Assembly: GCA_964346535.1 (NCBI GenBank)
Contig: CAYFUN010000015.1
Location: forward strand, 1 to 28,665
Direction of reading: 5' to 3'
Source: Neofamilia sp964346535
Lineage (GTDB): Bacteria; Bacillota; Clostridia; Tissierellales; Peptoniphilaceae
Length of the DNA: 28,665 bases
Position 1 is the stretch's first letter, and each line of letters begins with the position of its first letter. The notes under the pieces were generated by a model. That model was not told where the DNA came from, made no database searches, and was given only the letters and a program-made list of their open reading frames with translations. The translations under genes were made by a program, and so were the position numbers. Below are positions 23,581-28,665 of this stretch, piece by piece.

Positions 23581-25113
23581 ATGAAACATCAAGAAATAAC
23601 TGTTATAGACTTTGGCGGTCAACACTGCCAACTAGTAGCTAGACGAATAAGAGACCTTAATGTATATTGTCAAGTTATTCCCTACAAAAAAGCCCTTGAC
23701 CATATAAAAGAAAATAATCCCCTTGGCCTAATTTTAATTGGTCAAGCAGACAAAGATTTAAACGAGAAACATAAAGCACTCATAGAAGAATTAACTAAAA
23801 CAAAACTTCCAATCCTTGCAATAAACTATGCAATAGAAGAACTAATAAAAAATAACGGTGGCAAAGTTGAAGCTAACCAAAACTTAGCTAATGAACTCAT
23901 AGAAATTGAAAACACAGCTGACCACACCTTGTTAGCAGAAATTAACAGTCCTTCTAAAGTTTGGACCTCATTTTTTATAAGTGCATCTGACCTTGGACCT
24001 GGCTTTGAAATAATCCAACAAAGAAAAAATGGAGACTTTGTAACTGCAGTTAACGAAGAAAAATCACTTTACCTAGTCCAATACCATCCAGAGCTATCAG
24101 CAAGTGAAAACGGCACAAGACTAATTAAAAACTTCCTTTATAACATTTGCAAGTGCCAAGGAGATTGGACAGTAAAAAACTTTAAAGACGCCCAAATCCA
24201 AAAAATAAAAGACCAAGTTGGAGACAAAAAAGTTCTCCTAGCCCTATCAGGTGGAGTCGACTCATCAGTTTGTGCAGCCTTAATTTCCAAAGCCATAGGC
24301 AAAAACCTAACCTGCGTCTTTGTTGATACTGGCCTAATGAGAAAAAATGAAGGCAACGAAGTCGAAGGATTTTTTAAAGGCCAAGACCTAAACTTTATTA
24401 GACTAGATGCAGAAGCAAGATTTTTAGGAAAACTTAAAGGCGTAACTGATCCAGAAAAGAAGAGAAAAATAATTGGCGAAGAGTTTATAAGAGTCTTTGA
24501 AGAAGTAGGAAGACAAGTTGGTTCAGTAGACTACCTAGCCCAAGGAACAATTTATCCTGACATAATAGAATCAGGTATGGAAGATGACCAAGTAATTAAA
24601 TCCCACCACAACGTCGGTGGCCTACCAGATGTAATTGACTTTAAAGACCTAGTCGAACCATTAAAAGATTTATTTAAAGACGAAGTAAGAAGACTGGGAG
24701 AAGAATTGGAAATGCCAGACTTTTTAGTTCACAGACAACCCTTCCCTGGCCCAGGCCTAGCAGTAAGAGTAATGGGAGAAATTACCAAAGAAAGATTGGA
24801 CATCCTAAGAGAAGCTGACTATATCTTTAGAGAGGAAATAGCCCTAGCAGGCCTCGACAGAGAAATCAGCCAATACTTTGCAGTAATTACAAATATCCAA
24901 ACAGTAGGAGTAAAAAACGACCAAAGAACCTACGACTATACCCTAGCACTAAGAGCAGTAAAAACCAACGACTTTATGGTAGCAGACTGGGTAAAAATTC
25001 CATTTGAAGTTTTAGAAAAAGTTTCAAGTAGAATAACAAGCGAAGTCAACCACATAAACAGAGTCGTCTACGACATAACCTCAAAACCACCAGCAACAAT
25101 TGAGTGGGAATAA
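23581..25113 (+). CDS. guaA: GMP synthase with degenerate glutaminase domain
   Basis: A 510-residue two-domain GMP synthase (XMP to GMP). The synthetase part is complete: P-loop ALSGGVDSSV (221-230), VFVDTGLMRKNEG, QGTIYPDIIESG, KSHHNVGGLP, HRQPFPGPGLAVR and the C-terminal PPATIEWE dimerisation end. The N-terminal class I glutamine amidotransferase domain (1-190) is altered. The nucleophile motif G-x-C-Y-G-x-Q reads AINYAIEE, with Asn82 where Cys86 sits in E. coli. The oxyanion loop SGGP reads IGQAD, and the SHGD loop is lost. H169 and E171 (YHPE) remain. Glutamine hydrolysis is therefore not expected, and the enzyme may use free ammonia or a separate glutaminase. AGGAGG lies five bases before the ATG. 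It is monocistronic. Confidence 0.93.
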   Translation: MKHQEITVIDFGGQHCQLVARRIRDLNVYCQVIPYKKALDHIKENNPLGLILIGQADKDLNEKHKALIEELTKTKLPILAINYAIEELIKNNGGKVEANQNLANELIEIENTADHTLLAEINSPSKVWTSFFISASDLGPGFEIIQQRKNGDFVTAVNEEKSLYLVQYHPELSASENGTRLIKNFLYNICKCQGDWTVKNFKDAQIQKIKDQVGDKKVLLALSGGVDSSVCAALISKAIGKNLTCVFVDTGLMRKNEGNEVEGFFKGQDLNFIRLDAEARFLGKLKGVTDPEKKRKIIGEEFIRVFEEVGRQVGSVDYLAQGTIYPDIIESGMEDDQVIKSHHNVGGLPDVIDFKDLVEPLKDLFKDEVRRLGEELEMPDFLVHRQPFPGPGLAVRVMGEITKERLDILREADYIFREEIALAGLDREISQYFAVITNIQTVGVKNDQRTYDYTLALRAVKTNDFMVADWVKIPFEVLEKVSSRITSEVNHINRVVYDITSKPPATIEWE

Positions 25114-25223
25114 AGGATAGAATAAAGTTAAATGTGGATTGGCTAATTTAACAACTTATATAGGTATTTAAAACAATAAAAAGATAGTTAGGAATAGATA
25201 AAGTGTCTCCTGAACTGTCTCAT

Positions 25224-25260
25224 AAAAAAACAGAGTCAACTTTTTGGCTCTGTTTTTTTT
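25224..25260. terminator. Bidirectional terminator between guaA and the methyltransferase gene
   Basis: A 13-bp stem with one wobble (A-run plus CAGAGTC 25231-25237 with GGCTCTG 25246-25252 plus T-run) and an 8-base loop. There are eight T on the plus strand and seven on the minus. The ~110 bases between the guaA stop and this hairpin hold no gene. Confidence 0.88.
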
Positions 25261-25269
25261 ATTATTTTA

Positions 25270-26523
25270 TCAATAGCAATTTTCATTTTTTACTATTTTT
25301 TTAAGATGTGGTTCCAACCTAGATATTATTCCTGTAACAAGTGCATTGCCCATCATAAAATATCTCCTTCTTTCAGGCATTGTGTCTGTCCAGTTCATAG
25401 GAAACATTTGTATTAGTTCAGCTTCTATAGGCGTTATGATCCTACATTGCTTCAAATCTTCGTCATAAACTACATGAGATGATCTGTTTACTGTCCCTTC
25501 GCTTGTGAGCATTGTTCTTGCTGGCTCATCTAATTTTTCGGGAAATGACATTTTTCCTTCGCTATATACATATTTATGCCCTGTCTTTGAAGTTCTCTCA
25601 ATTCTCTTGGCTCCTTTGAGATAATCAAACTTTTTTAGTCTTTCACCCTTAATTATATACTTTTCAGTATTTATATTTTTTTCCTTAGCTTTTTTTAAAA
25701 CCTCTTCTAAAGTATATTTTTCCTCAGGTATTGCTTTTACATCTACACAAATAATTTTTGCATCTATCATTATTCCAGTTTGTAAAAACTTTCCTTCTTT
25801 AAAATTATCTGAAACATCAACAACATCATTATACTTAGATAAGTCAACTTCTTTAATCTTATCATCAATTTCGACTTTAAACTCATAATTAAAGATATTA
25901 TCTTTATTTAAGTTTATATCTTCTTTTCTCAAAGATTTCCCATATTTTGAATCTTTTTTATAAGCAAATATAAACACTCTTCGCCTTCTTTGAGGCATCC
26001 CATATTCGCCAGCATTTATAACTCTCCACTGTACGTCATAACCAAGATCGTCAAAAGTTTTAAGCATAACTGCAAAATCTCTTCCCCTCTTAGTAGATGG
26101 TGAATTTAATAATCTATCTACATTTTCAAGCAATACAAAGGGAGGATTTTTGGTTTTCAATACTTCTTTAATGTCCCAAAATAAAACTCCTTTTTTACCC
26201 TCTATTCCTTTTTCATTGTTTAGAGATCTAGCTACAGAATAATCCTGGCATGGAAAACCACCTACTAACAGTGAATGATTAGGTATTTCTTTTTTATCAA
26301 CTTTATTAATATCTATATTGGAATTCTTTTCTCTCCCAAATCTTTTGACATAACAATCAAAAGCATGTTGAGTTTTTGTTGATGGCTCAAATTGATTAGC
26401 CCATACAAAATCCCAATCTCCATTTTCTATTGCCTTTCCATTGGAATCAATCTCGGTAATATAGTTTAGACCTACTCTAAAACCACCTACACCTGCAAAT
26501 AACTCTGCTACTGTTAACTCCAT
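25270..26523 (-). CDS. DNA (cytosine-5) methyltransferase, GATC-type R-M partner
   Basis: A 417-residue C5-cytosine methyltransferase. Motif I is ELFAGVGGFRVGL (7-19), motif IV GGFPCQDYS with the catalytic Cys92, motif VI LLENVDRLL, motif VIII GMPQRRRRVFI, motif IX region ITPIEAELIQMFP and motif X MMGNALV. A variable target-recognition stretch (about 215-330) lies between VIII and IX. It should protect the host from the adjacent Sau3AI-type nuclease, and the predicted target is therefore the C of GATC; this is inferred from the partner. AAGGAG precedes the ATG, and the restriction gene ends 13 bases upstream, so both are on one transcript with the nuclease first. Confidence 0.93.
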   Translation of the reverse strand: MELTVAELFAGVGGFRVGLNYITEIDSNGKAIENGDWDFVWANQFEPSTKTQHAFDCYVKRFGREKNSNIDINKVDKKEIPNHSLLVGGFPCQDYSVARSLNNEKGIEGKKGVLFWDIKEVLKTKNPPFVLLENVDRLLNSPSTKRGRDFAVMLKTFDDLGYDVQWRVINAGEYGMPQRRRRVFIFAYKKDSKYGKSLRKEDINLNKDNIFNYEFKVEIDDKIKEVDLSKYNDVVDVSDNFKEGKFLQTGIMIDAKIICVDVKAIPEEKYTLEEVLKKAKEKNINTEKYIIKGERLKKFDYLKGAKRIERTSKTGHKYVYSEGKMSFPEKLDEPARTMLTSEGTVNRSSHVVYDEDLKQCRIITPIEAELIQMFPMNWTDTMPERRRYFMMGNALVTGIISRLEPHLKKIVKNENCY

Positions 26524-26536
26524 AATTTCACTCCTT

Positions 26537-28150
26537 CTAAATCAACAAGTCTTTGATAATTTTAGCTATATAGCTTCTATTAAACCAAAAACATTGATTT
26601 GTCATTTTATCTCCATTAGGAAGCTCGTCCATGTCTGTATCTTTTCCTCTGCCATATCTAGTTCCGTTAATAATATAGGCACTTCTGCTAGCATGAGGTC
26701 TTAAATGGAAAATTATATTATCGCTTCCCTTTGGCAAGTCATTATTTACATATACATCGCCATTTCTATTTCTTTTAATTTCAAAATTAACACCAGAAAT
26801 AAACTTATATTTATATTCTTCCCATTCCTTTTTTCCTGTAGTTTCAAGCTCTTCTATAGGCATATTCCAGAATTTACTCCCCTTTAATACATAGTCACCA
26901 TTATAATTTTCTTGGAAAACTACAAATAAAAATCTAGTAGTTTCAAAAAATTCATATTCTATAGACTCTTCAAATTCTTGTCTTATAAACTCTTTTATAA
27001 TAATTTTAGGAAAAGACATACTTTCTCTTGGAATACCATTTTTCTGAACTCTAATTGTTTTAACAACAATATTTGCCTTTTCAAATTCCTCTGCGTTTTC
27101 AGTGTTAACACCGAGAATTCTATAAATTAAAGTTCTATTTATTTGTTTAGAATTGGTTCTAGTATCTACATCAAATAAATTATAGAGTTTGGTTTCTGTA
27201 TAATTCTTATATTTGTTAATTTTATCTAGGACTTTTTGGTCAAAGTCTCCATCAGATAATTCATCATCACTAAATATAGAATCATAATTCATAAGACCTG
27301 TATGAACATAATTATTTAATATGTAGGTCATGTATGATTGTTTTAAAGAAAATGCTCTTCTTTTAGCCAAAACTTCATTATTGTAAAATTGAGGTTGTAA
27401 ACTCTTTGCAGCTGTAGCTCCTTTGGTACAAGCTCCTAGATACTTAGTATCGCCTTCAGATAGTTTATGTGCATTTCCAGAAATAATCTTTTCTACTATG
27501 ATATTGTAGTCTTCTAAAATTATTTCTAAATCTTTTTTACAAGTATCACTATATAAATCAAATAAATTTACATAATCTATTCTATATTCAGTTCTGGGTA
27601 AAGATTTATTTCTAAGATACCATATCATTAAAATCAATTTTATTTTGCTCTCTAAATGAGACCCTTTAAATTCCAATTCAATGGGCCTATCATTTGGTAT
27701 CATAGTAATAACAAGTCTTTCTCCTGCCTTTATTCCAGTCTTTGTCTTTTCATAAGGAGTGACTTTAAGTTCCATACCTACCTTATCAAAGTCAGGTATA
27801 GAATCGCTATTAGGCTTATAAAAAAAATAATGCTCCTCTAATAAGTTTCCTAAACTTCCTTTTCTCCTAGCATTATTATAAGTACTAATATCGTCTGATA
27901 CTATGCTATCTTCTAAAGAATTATTCAAAACATCCAAAAACCTTAATCCAATTAATTCATTAGAATATCTAAAAATATCCTGAATGCTTGTATCATCATA
28001 TGGTAAGTTGCACATATTCACCAACTCGTTAAAATCTTTTCTGCTATATTTGCTTTTTATCTTGATGTTTAAATTATACCAGAAATATTTAGCTGAAACT
28101 ACTTTGTTATTATTTTGTCTCAAAGTTGTTTCAGCTTTTTTCGATTTCAC
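26537..28150 (-). CDS. Sau3AI/MutH-type type II restriction endonuclease (predicted GATC)
   Basis: A 537-residue nuclease of the Sau3AI family. The catalytic core is GSLGNLLEEHYF (98-109) followed by PDFDKVGMELKVTP. D120-x6-E127-x-K129 is exactly the MutH/Sau3AI spacing. SHLESKI, HKLSEGDTKYLGACTKGA and AKRRAFSLKQSYM are further family motifs, and the C-terminal ~250 residues would be the second MutH-like domain that binds DNA. Known members cut before GATC, so this specificity is predicted. The assigned start is GTG (28148-28150) with no clear ribosome site. The frame is closed upstream by a TAA without another start, and a well-supported small ORF overlaps it in another frame. The true N terminus may therefore be coupled or frameshifted. 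Confidence 0.88.
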   Translation of the reverse strand: MKSKKAETTLRQNNNKVVSAKYFWYNLNIKIKSKYSRKDFNELVNMCNLPYDDTSIQDIFRYSNELIGLRFLDVLNNSLEDSIVSDDISTYNNARRKGSLGNLLEEHYFFYKPNSDSIPDFDKVGMELKVTPYEKTKTGIKAGERLVITMIPNDRPIELEFKGSHLESKIKLILMIWYLRNKSLPRTEYRIDYVNLFDLYSDTCKKDLEIILEDYNIIVEKIISGNAHKLSEGDTKYLGACTKGATAAKSLQPQFYNNEVLAKRRAFSLKQSYMTYILNNYVHTGLMNYDSIFSDDELSDGDFDQKVLDKINKYKNYTETKLYNLFDVDTRTNSKQINRTLIYRILGVNTENAEEFEKANIVVKTIRVQKNGIPRESMSFPKIIIKEFIRQEFEESIEYEFFETTRFLFVVFQENYNGDYVLKGSKFWNMPIEELETTGKKEWEEYKYKFISGVNFEIKRNRNGDVYVNNDLPKGSDNIIFHLRPHASRSAYIINGTRYGRGKDTDMDELPNGDKMTNQCFWFNRSYIAKIIKDLLI

Positions 28151-28196
28151 TCTGCTTATAAAAAATAAGAAAAGAGATGGTTAAGGTCTTATCCAT
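28131..28196 (-). CDS. 21-codon leader ORF overlapping the restriction gene start
   Basis: On the minus strand an ATG (28194-28196) directly follows AAAAGGAGAGAG, a strong ribosome site, and opens a 21-codon frame (MDKTLTISFLIFYKQ, then SEIEKS and TGA). The restriction gene's GTG lies inside it in the +1 frame, and the leader ends 19 bases past that GTG. It could be a leader peptide that couples translation to the nuclease. Alternatively it could be the true N terminus, joined to the nuclease by losing one base in the T6 or A6 run. The frame stays open upstream without a start codon to a TAA near 28316. Confidence 0.4.
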   Translation of the reverse strand: MDKTLTISFLIFYKQSEIEKS

Positions 28197-28200
28197 CTCT
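28159..28200 (-). terminator. Terminator- or attenuator-like hairpin in the restriction gene leader
   Basis: On the minus strand AGAGATGG (plus 28193-28200) pairs perfectly with CCATCTCT (plus 28173-28180), with a 12-base loop, and is followed by CTTTTCTTATTTTTT. The 5' arm contains the leader ORF start codon and part of its ribosome site. It could stop transcription entering from the right, or limit restriction gene expression. Confidence 0.5.
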
Positions 28201-28235
28201 CTCCTTTTATCAAAAGTAAGAAGTTTTTCAAAATA

Positions 28236-28308
28236 TTTTTTAAGTTTTTCTAACTTAACTGCATAAATGAAAAAATTTCTCCCTAGTATATAGTGAGTGG
28301 TTCGAAAA
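28236..28308. repeat. Direct repeat, copy 1
   Basis: A ~73-base unit that matches copy 2 at an offset of exactly 151 bases with only a few differences. The best-conserved parts are AACTTAACTGCATAAATGA and TCTCCCTAGTATATAGTGAG followed by TGGTTC. On the minus strand it carries TATACT, a possible -10 box, and lies directly upstream of the restriction gene leader. Its function is unknown. Confidence 0.8.
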
Positions 28309-28386
28309 GATCTTTAGAAATTTTGTAAATCTAATTATTTAGATGTCTATACTGCTCCCTATGAAGAGGAAGAATTTTTTTTAATA

Positions 28387-28459
28387 ATTTTTAAGTTTTG
28401 CCAACTTAACTGCATAAATGATAAAAATTCTCCCTAGTATATAGTGAGTGGTTCAAAAA
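28387..28459. repeat. Direct repeat, copy 2
   Basis: The second copy of the 73-base unit. Between the copies are 78 bases of AT-rich DNA with a small inverted repeat (ATCTAA / TTAGAT) and one GATC site (28309-28312). Read on the minus strand in one frame, both copies give similar peptide-like strings (HYILGR, then IYAVKL). Copy 2 has stops at the start and in the middle, so neither is an intact gene. Confidence 0.8.
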
Positions 28460-28665
28460 AATTTAAGAATGTTGTTGAGAAGATTTTTAAACCCTCAAAA
28501 ATAACTTTAATGAATACAAGGAGGTAATGGTATGTAAGTTTAATTTATTATAGTAGCAAATTTTTATTTTTGCTTTGGTTCGAATATAGCATTTTGATTT
28601 AAATAAGGAGTGGACTTATGTCAATATAGTAGACACATTTTCTCGAACATTCTTTATGCAACCCT
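28460..28665. other. Right-edge gene-free DNA with two aborted rightward starts
   Basis: From 28197 to the window end (469 bases) there is no convincing gene. In this last part, AAGGAGGT (28518-28525) is followed by ATG TAA at 28532-28537; an overlapping ATG at 28527 gives eight codons. AATAAGGAGTGG is followed by ATG at 28618-28620 and stops after three codons (TAG). These look like gene starts cut off by insertion or decay, or very short leaders. Confidence 0.4.
28619..28665 (+). mobile_element. Possible terminal inverted repeat of an insertion sequence
   Basis: From 28619 the sequence reads TGTCAATATAGTAGACAC, with TGTC and GACA nine bases apart. This resembles the ends of IS3-group elements, which carry an (A)TAGT(A/G)GACAC core. 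It directly interrupts a ribosome-site-plus-ATG context. The element would extend beyond the window, and no transposase is visible, so this is weak. Confidence 0.22.

Noticed and set aside
25270..26523. Dam-type adenine methyltransferase for GATC
   Set aside because: The PCQ, ENV and QRRRR motifs are those of cytosine-5 enzymes; no DPPY-type motif is present.
28290..28310. tRNA gene suggested by GGTTCGAA
   Set aside because: The T-loop-like octamer occurs without an acceptor stem, anticodon arm or paired T stem, and copy 2 changes it to GGTTCAAA.
28236..28459. CRISPR array
   Set aside because: Only two repeat units, each about 73 bases and spaced 151 bases apart, with no short regular spacers and no cas genes in the window.

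Overview
The window is about 28.7 kb of very AT-rich chromosome with typical Gram-positive ribosome-binding sites (AGGAGG/AGGTGA types). Peptidoglycan genes (ddl, murF, murI), AddAB in place of RecBCD, a K+-dependent membrane pyrophosphatase, a nucleoside kinase carrying a ThrRS-like domain, and QueT all point to a low-GC anaerobic Firmicute. My best guess is the Peptoniphilaceae (an Anaerococcus- or Peptoniphilus-like coccus). That placement is inference from gene content and composition, not from a search.

Layout. Positions 1-480: a rightward rpmB with two candidate promoters, and at the very edge a truncated leftward promoter. Positions 482-3461: a leftward cluster trmL > Na/Pi cotransporter > membrane J-domain protein. 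Positions 3608-7161: a leftward operon alpha/beta hydrolase > murF > ddl, with its own promoter and terminator. Positions 7164-9519: a leftward secG > hppA operon, again with promoter and terminator. Positions 9556-20028: a long, tightly packed leftward gene string queT > RluA-type pseudouridine synthase > nucleoside kinase > ROK kinase > addB > addA > small unknown protein, with overlaps or gaps of about 10 bases or less throughout. Positions 20240-20992: a rightward membrane-anchored protein made of two MltG-like (LysM-like) subdomains. Leftward pncB and murI follow, each with its own signals, then rightward guaA. Positions 25270-28196 hold a leftward Sau3AI-like restriction-modification pair, and 28197-28665 is a gene-free stretch with a direct repeat and a possible insertion-sequence end.

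Most of the window is housekeeping: cell-wall precursors (D-Ala-D-Ala synthesis and its addition to the UDP-MurNAc-tripeptide, plus D-Glu), protein export, membrane energetics, NAD and GMP synthesis, tRNA/rRNA modification and double-strand-break repair. The accessory part is the restriction system at the right end. It appears to have been placed between guaA and repeat-rich DNA.

The most unusual points are: a GMP synthase whose glutaminase domain has lost its nucleophilic Cys and oxyanion loop; an AddA that carries a four-Cys iron-sulfur-like motif in addition to the normal one in AddB; a restriction gene that begins at a poorly supported GTG inside a well-supported 21-codon leader ORF, behind a terminator-like hairpin; and a 73-bp repeat pair with a 151-bp period upstream of that gene. 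I did not find a clearly new multi-gene defence or mobile system.
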